Source: CBDHDJ01 sp965261645 (GTDB taxonomy: Bacteria; Pseudomonadota; Alphaproteobacteria; SHVV01). From it: DNA of 64,000 nucleotides. Positions 1 through 10,391 of the stretch are shown here, piece after piece (the stretch's first letter is position 1; each line of letters opens with the position of its first letter). Location: positions 558,001-622,000 of the forward strand of contig CBDHDJ010000003.1 of NCBI GenBank assembly GCA_965261645.1, read 5' to 3'. The position numbers and the translations under genes are program-made. Under the pieces are notes generated by a model that was not told the origin of the DNA, searched no databases, and was given only the letters and a program-made list of their open reading frames with translations.

Positions 1-173
1 TAATCGCGCGTCTCGATCCCGGTGAAGACGTTCTTGAACTGCACCATGCCGGCGCTGGTGAACAGAAGCGTCGGGTCGTTGTGGGGCACGAGCGGGCCCG
101 AAGCCACGATCGCGTGACCGTGGGCCGCGAAAAACTCGAGAAACGCGCGGCGGATATCGTGGGCGCTTTGCAT
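1..173 (-). CDS. alaS: alanine--tRNA ligase, N-terminal fragment (runs off window)
   Basis: Reading the minus strand from an ATG at 173 gives MQSAHDIRRAFLEFFAAHG followed by HNDPTLLFTSAGMVQFKN, the catalytic-domain start of alanyl-tRNA synthetase, which charges tRNA-Ala in the cytoplasm. Only about 57 codons are inside the window; the rest lies beyond base 1. It follows recA on the same strand, an order common in Alphaproteobacteria. The family assignment is secure; nothing can be said about completeness. Confidence 0.93.
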   Translation of the reverse strand, partial: MQSAHDIRRAFLEFFAAHGHAIVASGPLVPHNDPTLLFTSAGMVQFKNVFTGIETRD

Positions 174-303
174 GGCGATGACCGGGTGATGCCGGCTCCC
201 GCCGCAAGCACTGCGGCAACGGACCGGCGTCACACTGCGTCAGCTTTTACCGCCTGCCGGATTCCCTGTCCAGATGCGGAGAGCACGGCGCCCAAAACCG
301 AAT

Positions 304-326
304 ACGCGGCGGGATCACCGCCGCGT
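304..326 (-). terminator. probable intrinsic terminator of recA
   Basis: A perfect 9-bp stem (ACGCGGCGG / CCGCCGCGT) with a 5-nt loop lies 34 bases past the recA stop. On the minus strand it is followed by ATTCGGTTTT, a weak T-tract. It separates recA from alaS. Confidence 0.6.
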
Positions 327-359
327 GCCGGGGAACAACGAGGGAGGATTACGCGACGC

Positions 360-1523
<1,164 letters not shown>

Positions 1524-1640
1524 GGGAACCCCCTGTTATTTCATAGGCGCTTGCGCGATGCAACGCAGCCCAATGTACATGGTGTGTTCCCAATGGCAAG
1601 GTATTTTCAACATATTGATTTATAGGGAGAAACTAAACGT

Positions 1641-1655
1641 GTTCTTGTTATGTCC
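1641..1655. promoter_or_regulatory. candidate LexA (SOS) box upstream of recA
   Basis: The sequence GTTC-TTGTTAT-GTCC matches the alphaproteobacterial LexA consensus GTTC-N7-GTTC with one mismatch. It lies about 120 bp upstream of the recA start, a plausible place for SOS control. The consensus is known from the literature; the site itself is only inferred. Confidence 0.5.
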
Positions 1656-1723
1656 GCGATTAAGGGGTATGGTAGGGCAACTAGAACTTGCGTATCTCGC
1701 CTCGGCTTATGAGCGAAAAGACA

Positions 1724-2777
1724 TTTGCGCGCAAAGGCTTATCCCGGTAGCTCCGGTGCGATCAACATCTTGTAGGTAGGCGGCTTGATTGCGACGCCGA
1801 TGCCGAGGATGGAGCGGAAGGCTGCGTGGCGGGTTCGGCGCCGGTTGAAGCGGAAGACGAACTCGTCGAGGTAGGATTGCAGGTGTTGGCGTCGGAGGCC
1901 GTGGTAGACGCCCAGCGCCCAGGTCTTGAGGTTGGCGAAGACGCGATGAACCCAGGGCAGGACCATATGGGCGGCCATGTTTCCGACGACGTGCGGGTCG
2001 TGTGTGATGCCGGACGCGCCGGGGTAGCCGGCCCAGCCGTCGGTCCTGGCCGTGGCGCCGGGGGCGAGGTTGGCGCCCAGGAAGGCGTGCAGGCTGTCGG
2101 CGGAGAAGTCCTCGATCCGCGCCAGGCGGATCCGGCCGGGCCCACCCTCGCCGACCTCGACAGCGCCGGCGACCAACAACTTGCCTTGGTGGCTGCGCCG
2201 ACCGCCGCCGCTCGGCGGTTCATCCTTGGAGCGGCAGGCGATCAGGCTTTCGTCCACTTCGACCAGGCCCGCCAGCGGCATGCGCTCTGGTGCGACCATG
2301 GCCCGGCGCAGCTTGGTGGCGAGCAACCATGCGGTCTTGTAGGAACCCAGGCCGAGCTGCTTCTGGAGTTGCAGCGCCGAGATCCCGTTGGAGTGCGTGG
2401 CCATCAGATAGGCGGCCCAGAACCACGCGATCAGCGCCAGCTTGGAGCCGTGCATCACCGTACCGGCCGTCACCGAGGTCTGCTTGCGACAGTCGGCGCA
2501 TTCATGGGTGTATGCCTTGGTCGCGAGCGCCCACCCCCGGCTGCTGCCGCAGGCCGGACAGACGAAGCCTGCCGGCCAGCGCAAGATGGCCAGGTAGGCG
2601 GCGCAGGCTTCTTCGTCTGGAAAACGCTGTTGAAACTCCAACAGGGAACGGGGGAAGTCGGTCATTTCTGGGCATCCCGAGGGTCATGATGTTCACATTA
2701 TGTTCCACCACGACCCTCGCCCCACGTCACCACATTTCGTGGTCCCGGACGCTCAGGGATAAGCCTTTGCGCGCAAA
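1724..2777. mobile_element. IS1595-family insertion sequence (ISXO2-like)
   Basis: A 22-bp perfect inverted repeat (TTTGCGCGCAAAGGCTTATC..., 1724-1745, against 2756-2777) flanks a single transposase gene. IS1595 elements normally make an 8-bp target duplication. The bases outside the repeats do not match, so the copy may have lost one original flank. It stands about 200 bp upstream of recA and 15 bp from the next element. Confidence 0.85.
1739..2665 (-). CDS. IS1595-family transposase (ISXO2-like DDE)
   Basis: The 308-residue protein starts with a zinc ribbon (CPACG near residue 36 and CADC near residue 57) as in ISXO2-type transposases. It then has a helical region (SALQLQKQLGLGSYKTAW) and the DDE core beginning at VEVDES, with a later D at ARTDGWAGY. 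It cuts and pastes the surrounding element. Length is normal for the family and no frameshift is seen. The ATG at 2665 lies inside the element, which has no other gene. Confidence 0.92.
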   Translation of the reverse strand: MTDFPRSLLEFQQRFPDEEACAAYLAILRWPAGFVCPACGSSRGWALATKAYTHECADCRKQTSVTAGTVMHGSKLALIAWFWAAYLMATHSNGISALQLQKQLGLGSYKTAWLLATKLRRAMVAPERMPLAGLVEVDESLIACRSKDEPPSGGGRRSHQGKLLVAGAVEVGEGGPGRIRLARIEDFSADSLHAFLGANLAPGATARTDGWAGYPGASGITHDPHVVGNMAAHMVLPWVHRVFANLKTWALGVYHGLRRQHLQSYLDEFVFRFNRRRTRHAAFRSILGIGVAIKPPTYKMLIAPELPG

Positions 2778-4707
2778 ATTGCACTCTTGATAGGTAAATG
2801 TTCCGTCAGCCCGTGACGGGGGCGTCACGGGCATCATGATTCACGTCGTGATGAATGCCGACAAGGGGGCTGGTAACACGGAACGCCACGCGCTATCGTC
2901 GAGCGCATGGCGGTTCGCGACGAGGATTTTGGATCAGGCCTGACGCTGGTTGAGGGCGACGACGGGATTTGGTCGTCTCCCGAGGCAGCACCGGCGTGCG
3001 CGCTGCGAGACTGGCGTTCGGAATGCGAGCGGGAGCATGCCCGCGCGGAGCGGGAACGGGCGCGTGCGGAGGCGGCCGAAGCACGCTGTGAAGAGCTGCG
3101 CTGGGCAGAGGTGGAGTCCCGTGCCCGGGCGGGTTCCCTGAAGTGGCAGCTCGACAGGAGCCGGAGTAAGCTGAAGGCGGCGGTCGAGGAGACGCAGGAA
3201 GTCCGCCGCACGGCGAAGGACGCGCTTTCCTTGCAGGCGGAAGTGACGCGCCTGGAGAAGCTCCTTTCCGAAGCCAGCATCGAGCCGGCCAAGCACAGGC
3301 CGACCTCACCGGCAGACAAGGCGAGGCGCCGGCTGCGCGCGACCCTGGAGCAAGCGGAGAACCAGAAGGCCACGATCGAGTCGCTACGCGCGGAACGAGG
3401 TGAGCTGCGTAAGGAGGTAACCCGGCTGAACAGGGAGCTCGCCCGTCTGGGGAAGCGGCTGGCTCGTGAGGAGCAGGCGTCGGAGAGGCACAAGGAGACC
3501 ATACGCCGGCAGTACGACGAGGACATTCAACACCGCGCGGCGCTGAGACGGTTGCGCGATCAGTCGGACAGGGTTCGGTCGCTGACGGAGGAGGTCTTCT
3601 GGCTGCGCATTGCTCTGGACGGAGCCAAGGCCGGGAGGGAGGCCTTGAAGGCTCAACTGGTCAAGCTCCGGGCGGTCGGGGCGACGCTGTCGAAGCTGCC
3701 GTCCGACGAGGCCGCTCACCTGCGTGTGGCTCTCAGGAAATCGCGGCGCCAGAAGACGACGATCAACGTGCTGAGCAAGGAGAATGCCCGGCTGCGCAGG
3801 GCGGTGAAGGGATCCAGGACCCGCCGCGAAGCGTCGGACGCCCTGCTCGCCAAGCTTCGCGCGACCGGGAAGTCCTTGTCGAAGTCTTTACGCGGCGCCG
3901 ACGCCGAGTTGCGCAGGGCGTTGCGGAGATCGCGGCGCCAGAAGGCCACGATCAGATCGTTGTCCAGGGAGAACGCCCGGCTGCGCAAGCGTGCGAAGGC
4001 ATCCCGGAACCGGATCGAGACGCTGGAAGTGCAGCTTGCGAGGCTTCGCGCGACCGGGGCAGTGCTGTCGAGGGCGCTGTTCGGCCGCAAGAGCGAGAAG
4101 CAGGAGCCGCCGCGCTCCGCGCGGCCAGCAGCGCGGCGCCCCCGGCCATGGCCGTACCCAACGGCCCGGGCTCGAGGAGCGCACCGAAGAGATCAAACCG
4201 CCGGAGGAGGCGCGTGTGTGCTCCTGTTGCGGGAAGGCTTATGTCGCCAACGGTGTCGACGAATCCACCCTCGTCGAGATCGAGGTCAAGGCCTACAAAC
4301 GCGTCATCCGGCGCCCCCGGTGGCGCCGGGCCTGCGGCTGCGCGTCGTCGCCGATCGAAGTGTCGGCGCCCCCGGCGCCGCGGCTGTTCCCCAGAACGCT
4401 CTACGGGACCAGCTTCTGGGCGCGCTTCCTGTTCGAACACTGCGCCTGCTTCCGCCCCCTGCACCGGGTTGCCGCGTGGATGTCCGGCCAGGGGCTGCCG
4501 ATCTCACCGGGGACGCTGGCCAACAGCCTGAAGCGCTTCGTGCCGCTGTTCGAGCCGGTGGCCGAGGCGATCCTCGCGCACCAGAACGAGGCGGCGCTGC
4601 GCCATGCCGACGAGACCGGTTGGCGCGTCCAGGCGCTTCGCGGGGAAGACCGGTCGAGCCGCGCGTGGCTGTGGACCTCGGTCAGCAGCGACGCGGTCTC
4701 TTATCGC

Positions 4708-6645
4708 GGTAGGGACGCTGGTTGCCCAGCGCCCCCCGCACAGATCCGGACAGGCCCGCTAGGGCATCCGGCTCCTCCCTTGGGTTCCGCCCCGCATAGC
4801 GCTGACGGCAAATCGTTGGTCTGGCCACGGGTGTCGGATTTCCAGCCTGGGCCAATGGGTCTTAGTCAGTGCCGCAATATCGGCCCATGTCGTGCGGTCC
4901 TTCTGCGACCGTAGGCGTAGCGTGCGCAGCCACAGACGCTTCAGGCGTGTAGCAAAACGGTCGAGGTATCGGTAGCTGTTCGGGACTGCGTAGTAGTTGA
5001 GCCATCCGTAGAGCACCTTCCCCAGCCATCTTGCCGTCGTCTTGGACTTGCAATGCATCCGCCTGCGTAGCGCCTCCTTAATCCGCTTCAGTGTCCGGCT
5101 CATCCGCCTCGCGACCGGTTTACGCCCCAACTGGAATCTCCCTCGTCTGTCCTTCGCGCAGTAGTGCGTGAAGCCCAGAAAATCGAAGGTCTCCGGTCTT
5201 CCCTGCCCTCGTTGCCGACGGTCTTTCACGGCAAACCGCCCGAACTCAATGAGCCGGGTCTTGTCGGGGTGTATGTCCAGTCCGAACCTTCCGAACCGCT
5301 CCTTTACGGCCTTCAGGAAGCGCTCCGCGTCCCGCTTGTGCTGAAAACCCACCACGAAATCATCGGCGTACCGCACGATGATTGCGTTGCCTTCGACTTC
5401 GTGGCTGCGCCACTTCTTCTGGAACCACAAGTCGAGGACATGGTGCAGGTAGATGTTCGCCAGAATCGGTGAAGCCACCGATCCTTGCGGCGTCCCCCGC
5501 AGGTTGTCCCGCCACTCTCCAGCCTCCATGACGCCGGCGTTCAACCACTTGATGATGAGCCTGATAACCCGCTTGTCCCCGATGCGATGCTCAAGAAACC
5601 GGACCAGCCAGCTTCTCGACACGTTGTCGAAGAACGCGCGGATGTCACAGTCCACCACCCAATTGATCTTGCGCCGCTTGATGCCGACCGCGAGGGCATC
5701 GAGCGCATCATGCGCTCCCCGCCCGGGCCGGAACCCGTAGCTGAACCCCAGGAACTCCGCCTCGTAAATCGGCGTCAGGATGATCTCCGCCACTGCCTTC
5801 TGGACGATCTTGTCCTCTATGGCCGTGACGCCGAGCGGTCGTGTGCCGCCATCCGGCTTCGGAATGTTCACCCGCCGTGATGGCGTCGCCCGGTACGCTC
5901 CCGAGTGCACGCGGTCGTGCAGGTCGGCCAGACGGCCTTCCAACCCTTCCTCGTACATCCGCCACGTCATGCCGTCCGCGCCTGCCGCAACGTCCTTCTT
6001 CAACGCGAAGAACGCCCAGCCCAGCGCAGCGACCGTGACATGGTGGAGGAGCGCCGTCAGACGCTCCCGTGGCTCCCGTTGTACAAATTGCCGTATCCGG
6101 TCGGCCGCCTGTGTCACGCTTTCCCGACTCTGTGTCCGGCGCGTGCTTTGGCCTTCCAGATTCCCCTTGGGCTCGGTCCTTGGCTCCATCGGCTCCGCCG
6201 GAACTGCCGTCCCTTTGTTCGCCGACTTCACGGCTACTATGACCGAGTCTGACTTCTCCATGCCGTTCATCTTCGGTTACGGATTCCTCCTTTCCTTAGC
6301 GATCCCGCCACGACAGCGGGATGGCATGGAGACCTCCCAGGTCCCGGTGCAGTGCGTACGTACGTGCATGGGTTCGTACGTGCATGGGTTCTTAGACACC
6401 GCGGGATTCTGTCCCCCCTCGCCATATCGGTGGGCCAGATGCTGCCTTCGGCCTATGAAAAAGCCTCGGCATCCCGGATGAGTCTCTTTCGGTGCTCAAT
6501 AGCCCTGCCCGCACGCGCCCCTGTCAACGCTTAACCCCCAACCTCGCGGATGGCGGCCCATGACTCGGGGTGGAAGTGATGGCTTGTCTTCTCCTTCCCA
6601 CCGGACTTTCACCGGCTGCACTGGCACCAGTTAGCCTGGCGCTCT
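4708..6645 (-). mobile_element. group II intron, antisense within the IS66-type transposase
   Basis: A reverse transcriptase/maturase gene (4759-6270) is framed by RNA domains. On the minus strand the 3' part reads GAGCCGGATGCCC...TCCGGATC, a domain V-like hairpin, then a domain VI-like stem ending CCCTAC near 4709. The 5' end is near 6644 and reads GAGCGCC, with GTGAAAGTCCGG shortly after it. Boundaries are good to a few bases. An internal 16-bp tandem repeat (CGTACGTGCATGGGTT) lies near 6357-6390. Because it is antisense to the transposase, splicing cannot restore the transposase mRNA. Confidence 0.85.
4759..6270 (-). CDS. ltrA: group II intron reverse transcriptase/maturase
   Basis: The 503-residue protein has the RT core (KPDGGTRPLG, FSYGFRPGRGAHDAL, the palm motif YADD after IIVR, and LRGTPQGSVASP). 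A maturase/thumb region (LGFTHYCAKDRRGRF, RRMSRTLKRIKEALRR, WLNYYAVPNSYRYLDRF) follows. No HNH endonuclease motif is present, so it belongs to an endonuclease-lacking class. It would help the intron fold and splice and copy it into DNA during retrohoming. The protein appears intact and is nearly identical to the copy at the right edge of the window. Confidence 0.95.
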   Translation of the reverse strand: MNGMEKSDSVIVAVKSANKGTAVPAEPMEPRTEPKGNLEGQSTRRTQSRESVTQAADRIRQFVQREPRERLTALLHHVTVAALGWAFFALKKDVAAGADGMTWRMYEEGLEGRLADLHDRVHSGAYRATPSRRVNIPKPDGGTRPLGVTAIEDKIVQKAVAEIILTPIYEAEFLGFSYGFRPGRGAHDALDALAVGIKRRKINWVVDCDIRAFFDNVSRSWLVRFLEHRIGDKRVIRLIIKWLNAGVMEAGEWRDNLRGTPQGSVASPILANIYLHHVLDLWFQKKWRSHEVEGNAIIVRYADDFVVGFQHKRDAERFLKAVKERFGRFGLDIHPDKTRLIEFGRFAVKDRRQRGQGRPETFDFLGFTHYCAKDRRGRFQLGRKPVARRMSRTLKRIKEALRRRMHCKSKTTARWLGKVLYGWLNYYAVPNSYRYLDRFATRLKRLWLRTLRLRSQKDRTTWADIAALTKTHWPRLEIRHPWPDQRFAVSAMRGGTQGRSRMP

Positions 6646-7535
6646 CCATATCGACCCTTCGCGCAGCGCCGAGGCGGCGCTCGAGCTGTTCGGCGAAGCC
6701 CTCCTCGACACGGTTATCGTCTGCGACCGCTACAGTGCTTACAAGCGGCTCGCTCGCCTTCGCGAGGGGCTGGTGACCCTTGCGTTCTGCTGGAGCCATC
6801 AACGGCGCGACTTTATCGAGTGCGCGGCCGGCCAGGTGAGCCTGACGCAATGGTGCCAGGGATGGGTCGAGCAGATCGCGGTGCTCTACCGCCTGAACGA
6901 GGCGCGTCTGGAGCATTACGACCCCGGCCTTGAGCGCCAGACGCCAGCGTTCGATGCGGCGCAGGGCAGGCTGAAGGAGGCGCTCGACGGCCTGTTCGCG
7001 GAGGCCGAACAGGAGCCCGCCGGCCTGCCCGACCAAGCGCGCGAGGGCAAGGCGCTGCGCTCGCTGGTGAATCATCGCGAGGGGCTGTGCGTCTTCGTCG
7101 ACCGGCCCCAGGTGCCGCTGGATAACAATCTCGCAGAAAGGGTGCTCAGAGGGCCGGTGATCGGAAGACGGCTGTCATTCGGCTACGACAGCGAGATCGG
7201 CGCCCGGTTCACGGCCGTGATGTACTCGGTCGTCGGCACGCTCGCCTTGAACGGCATAGACGTCCTGCGCTGGCTGGAAGCGTGGCTGGAAGCATGCGCG
7301 AAGAACGCCGGGCGTGCGCCGGACGACCTGTCGCCGTGGCTGCCATGGTCGATGAGCGAGGAGCGCAGGCGCGCCTTCATGGCGGCAGCATGACCGGCCG
7401 GGTCGAGTGCCGCTATTACGGCCGCGACTTCACCGCCGGGGAAATAGCGCTGCTGCGCGCGCTGATCGCTGTCGATCCGCAGCCGACCCGCGCCGGACTG
7501 TCGCGAGAGTTCTGCCGGCGCATCGGCTGGTTCAA

Positions 7536-8979
7536 CAGCCCGTTGATTAAGTCGGCGCCGTCTGATTCTCTGGTTCCCTGATTTGCAGGGGGATTTGCCG
7601 ATGGCGATGGGACGGCAGAAGGATGGTCAGGGGGACCTGATGGTGAGCTGGTCGGAGATGCCGCGCTCTCCGGGTCATGTGTTTTATGACCGCTTGCAGT
7701 CGGTGCTGATCGCGGGCGGCTTCGACGCCTTTGCCGAGGCGAGCTGCCGGCCTTATTACGCGGTCCGGATGGGCGCGCCCTCGGTGCCGCCCGGGCGCTA
7801 TTTCCGGATGCACCTGGTGGGCTACTTTGAGGGCATCGACAGCGAGCGCGGTCTGGAGTGGCGCTGCTCGGACTCGCTTTCGCTGCGGGCGTTCCTGCGA
7901 CTGGGGAGCCGTGATCGGGTACCGGACCATTCCTGGCTGTCACGGAGCCGCACGCGCCTGCCCCATGAAGTCCACGCGGCGGTCTTCGACTGGGTTCTGG
8001 TGCTGATCGCCGAGGCGGGGCTGATCAAGGGCGAGCGCATCGGCGTCGATGCCTCGACCATGGAGGCCAACGCGGCGCTGCGGAACATCGTGCGGCGCGA
8101 CAACGGCGAAGGCTACCGGGAGATGCTGGAGCGCCTGGCCCGGGAAAGCGGCGTCGAGACACCCACGGCCGAGGACCTGGCGCGTCTGGACCGGAAGCGC
8201 AAGGGCAAGAAGCTTTCCAACACGGATTGGGTTTCGAAGAGCGACCCCGAGGCCAAGATCACCAAGATGAAGGACGGCACGACGCATCTGGCCTACAAGC
8301 CCGAGCACGCGGTGGATCTGGACACCGGCGCGGTGGTGGCGGCCGAGCTGCACCCGGCCGATGAGGGCGACACCACGACGCTTTCCAAGACCCTGGCGAA
8401 GGCCGAGGCAAACCTCGAGGCGGTGGATGCGGCACCGACATCGGAGGACCCGGCCGAATGCGTCGCCGACAAAGGTTATCACTCACGGGCGGTCTTGAGG
8501 GCTCTGAACGACAGTCCCTGGAAGACCCGGATCGCGGCGCCCAAGCAGACCGGCTTTTCGCGCTGGCACGGTGATGAGGCGGCGCGGCGCGCGGTCACCA
8601 ATAACCGTGCGCGGCTCAAGTCCGGGGTCGCCCGCGAGGCCTTCAAGCTGCGCGCCGAGATCGTCGAGCGCTGCTTTGCCCACAACCTCGATCGTGGCGG
8701 CATGCGACGAACCTGGCTGCGCGGGCGAGAGAATGTGCACAAGCGATACCTGCTCCACGTCGCCGGCCACAATCTATCGTTACTGATGCGCCAGCTCATC
8801 GGCGCCGGCACCCCGCGGGAGGCCGTGGCGGGCGGATATGGCGGTATTTTCGTTCTGCTCACGCCCACCGGGGCCATGCTGGTGGCACGGGGGGGCTCGC
8901 AAAGCGGCCAGACGGCTTTCGCCGCCGCATTCCTCATCTGGGAGCGAGAGCCGGAAAAAGCCACTTAATCAACGGGCTG
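7536..8979. mobile_element. IS1182-like insertion sequence, copy A
   Basis: The element is 1444 bp with 17-bp inverted ends (CAGCCCGTTGATTAAGT / ACTTAATCAACGGGCTG). The target duplication TCAA (7532-7535 and 8980-8983) is perfect, so this insertion has not been rearranged. Its two outer sequences join into an intact DUF4338 gene. Confidence 0.92.
7601..8968 (+). CDS. IS1182-like DDE transposase, copy A
   Basis: A DDE transposase of the IS4/IS5 superfamily with a DUF772-like N-terminal region (RYFRMHLVGYFEGIDSERGL) and a catalytic core (IGVDASTMEANAA, KPEHAVDLDTG, ADKGYHS, VERCFAHNLDRGGMRR, HKRYLLHVAGHNLSLLMRQL). I prefer the ATG at 7601, preceded by GGGGGA. Compared with copy D the normal stop TGA has become CGA, adding seven residues that run into the terminal repeat; this probably does not matter. 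Confidence 0.9.
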   Translation: MAMGRQKDGQGDLMVSWSEMPRSPGHVFYDRLQSVLIAGGFDAFAEASCRPYYAVRMGAPSVPPGRYFRMHLVGYFEGIDSERGLEWRCSDSLSLRAFLRLGSRDRVPDHSWLSRSRTRLPHEVHAAVFDWVLVLIAEAGLIKGERIGVDASTMEANAALRNIVRRDNGEGYREMLERLARESGVETPTAEDLARLDRKRKGKKLSNTDWVSKSDPEAKITKMKDGTTHLAYKPEHAVDLDTGAVVAAELHPADEGDTTTLSKTLAKAEANLEAVDAAPTSEDPAECVADKGYHSRAVLRALNDSPWKTRIAAPKQTGFSRWHGDEAARRAVTNNRARLKSGVAREAFKLRAEIVERCFAHNLDRGGMRRTWLRGRENVHKRYLLHVAGHNLSLLMRQLIGAGTPREAVAGGYGGIFVLLTPTGAMLVARGGSQSGQTAFAAAFLIWEREPEKAT

Positions 8980-9767
8980 TCAAGCCCGACGGCGGGCTCA
9001 AGGACATGATGGCCAGGGTCACCATGCTGGCCATGCACCGCGACGGCCTCATCGTCCTGCCACCGCCCAGGGGCCGGCAGCACCGGCCAAAGCCCGTCGT
9101 TTTCGGGCCGGACACCGAGCCGCCGCTGCTTCCGGCCCCGACAACCCTCGACGAGGTTCGCCCGATCGACCTGCGCCCCGTCGTCCGCGAGACCCGCGAG
9201 GGCAGGCTGTGGAACGAGTTCGTCGCCCGTTACCACTATCTCGGCTACAAGACCCTCGTCGGCGCCCAGATGCGCTACGCCGTCCACGACCGAAACGGCT
9301 GGCCCATCGCCATGCTCGGCTTCTCAACCGCCGCATGGAAGCTCGCTCCGCGCGACAACTTCATCGGCTGGACGCCACGATCGCGCGAGAAGAACCTCCC
9401 GCTCGTCGTCGACAATCCGAGGTTCCTGATCCTGCCCTGGATCACCATCCCCAACCTGGGCTCGCACATCCTCGCCCTCATCCGCCGGCGCCTGCCCCTG
9501 GACTGGGCCGAGCGCTACAACACAACGCCCGTGCTCATCGAGACCTTCGTCGAGACGCCCCGCTACACCGGCGCCGTCTACAGGGCCTCCGGCTGGCTCC
9601 ATGTTGGCGCCACCCAGGGACGCGGGCGCTATGATCGGGACAAGTTGTACGACAAACCCCGCAAGGACATCTGGCTCCGACCCCTGCGAAAAGACTGGAA
9701 ACGCGCCCTCAATCGCTAGAATCTGCGGGATCGGATAAGCTCATCACGGGCTGACGGAACATTTACC

Positions 9768-10058
9768 GTTTTCGGTGACCCTGTGGAACGCTCCAAAACG
9801 CTCTATCTGGACCCATAGAGGGTTCCGCAATGTGCGGCAAATTGTCCTTCGTGGTGGGGCCGTCGGCCGCGCCGCGAATACCCGGCTTGACGGCAGGCCG
9901 GCCCGGCGCGTCAGCCGGTTCCGCGGCGCAATTCAGGCAGAGGCATACCAATCCGCGCGAGGCCCCTTCATGGCCGATCCGGCAATCGATCCAGCGCGCA
10001 CGAGTCGTTTCCGGCGCGCTCCCGTGAGCATGTTCAATTCATTGATGGCGCAGTGGAA
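9768..10058. repeat. conserved segment downstream of DUF1640 genes (copy A)
   Basis: About 290 bp here are repeated at 22512-22801. The last ~100 bp also occur at 43935-44030 and 55090-55190. The plus strand is open in the same frame in the repeats and ends SRFRRAPVSMFNSLMAQWN, but I see no ribosome-binding site here. I treat it as a repeated flank, not a proven gene. Confidence 0.6.
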
Positions 10059-10391
10059 TTAGAGGAGTTTGAACGCGGCGACGATCATGGCGGCGATCCC
10101 GAGATTGGCGCCGATAACCCACTTGATGATGTCGTTCTTGCCGAGGGCTATCAGTTTCTCGGTCTCCTGCCGCAGCATATCGATGTTGGCCTTGGTCTCC
10201 AGCCGCAACGCCTCGATACCGGCCTTGGTCTCCTGCCGCAACGTCTCGATGTCCGCCTTGGTGGCGAGGTTGCGTTCCAGCAACCGGACCCGCTGACGCA
10301 CCACTGTTTCAGCCTGGCGCTCCGGCATGCCGGAATTCACCAGTTCCTGTATGTCCTCGTGGGTGTCGAATATGAGCGCCGATTCCCCCAT
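10059..10391 (-). CDS. DUF1640-type coiled-coil membrane protein, copy A (110 aa)
   Basis: Constant N-terminus (MGESALIFDTHEDIQELVNS, then GMPERQAETVVRQRVRLLERN), a variable array of three 11-residue units of the TKADIETLRQE type, and a constant C-terminus with one membrane helix (WVIGANLGIAAMIVAAFKLL). This is the layout of DUF1640/CCDC90 proteins: a coiled coil anchored by a C-terminal helix. In eukaryotes relatives sit on mitochondrial membranes; the bacterial role is not known. Four copies in the window share the same 77 constant residues. Confidence 0.85.
   Translation of the reverse strand: MGESALIFDTHEDIQELVNSGMPERQAETVVRQRVRLLERNLATKADIETLRQETKAGIEALRLETKANIDMLRQETEKLIALGKNDIIKWVIGANLGIAAMIVAAFKLL

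Larger units (their letters stand above)
2907..7393 (+). pseudogene. IS66-type transposase with long coiled coil (copy 1), frameshifted and split by a group II intron
   Basis: Exon 1 (2907-4707) begins with about 390 residues of charged coiled coil (RARAERERARAEAAEA-like heptads), far longer than in normal IS66 TnpC. A zinc ribbon (CSCCG) and the DDE core with HADETGW follow. Near 4118 an 8-bp deletion relative to the copy at 61268 shifts the frame from GRKSEKQ into the other frame, which resumes at GQQRGAPGHGRTQRPG. At about 4708 an antisense group II intron begins. Exon 2 resumes near 6650 at IDPSRSAEAALELFGEALLD and runs through the IS66 C-terminal motif DNNLAERVLR to the stop at 7391-7393. 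The gene is therefore inactive for two reasons. Confidence 0.85.
7390..9719 (+). pseudogene. DUF4338 (DruA-like) passenger gene of the IS66-type element, split by an IS
   Basis: The start ATG overlaps the transposase stop (ATGA), so translation was probably coupled. The first 48 codons (VECRYYGRDFTAGEIALLRAL) end at 7535, where the IS1182-like element with TSD TCAA is inserted. The reading frame resumes after the second TCAA at 8984. Joined, the pieces give an uninterrupted 293-residue protein: GWFKPDGGLKDMMARV across the joint, then NEFVARYHYLGYKTLVGAQ, LPWITIPNLGSHILALIRRR and GRYDRDKLYDKPRKDIWLRP. These are DUF4338 hallmarks. DUF4338 includes DruA of the Druantia anti-phage system and also occurs in transposons; its role there is unknown. 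Confidence 0.85.
2793..9767. mobile_element. large IS66-type transposon with DUF4338 passenger, twice interrupted
   Basis: The ends form a perfect 24-bp inverted repeat (GGTAAATGTTCCGTCAGC... at 2793-2816; complement at 9744-9767). The GTAA...TTAC termini are typical of IS66. Inside are a transposase (2907-7393, split by a group II intron) and an overlapping DUF4338 gene (7390-9719, split by an IS1182-like element). Without the insertions the element would be about 3.6 kb. The usual IS66 accessory genes tnpA and tnpB are absent. No 8-bp target duplication is visible; the left side abuts the IS1595 copy. Confidence 0.8.

Noticed and set aside
1826..2689. Long plus-strand frames opposite recA, IS1595, IS1380 and RIT genes
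   Set aside because: They are GC-rich antisense shadows with arginine/alanine-rich composition and no family motifs.
6340..6400. GTACGT-rich tandem repeat as a separate regulatory site
   Set aside because: It lies inside the group II intron RNA upstream of the maturase gene and is most simply part of that structure or a local slippage.
7390..9719. A Druantia anti-phage system
   Set aside because: Only a DruA-like DUF4338 gene is present; no DruE helicase or other Druantia genes are nearby, and the gene belongs to a transposon.
8838..9719. A 293-codon open frame beginning in the IS1182-like element
   Set aside because: Its first part is the shadow of the transposase end; the true DUF4338 frame joins 7390-7535 to 8984-9719.
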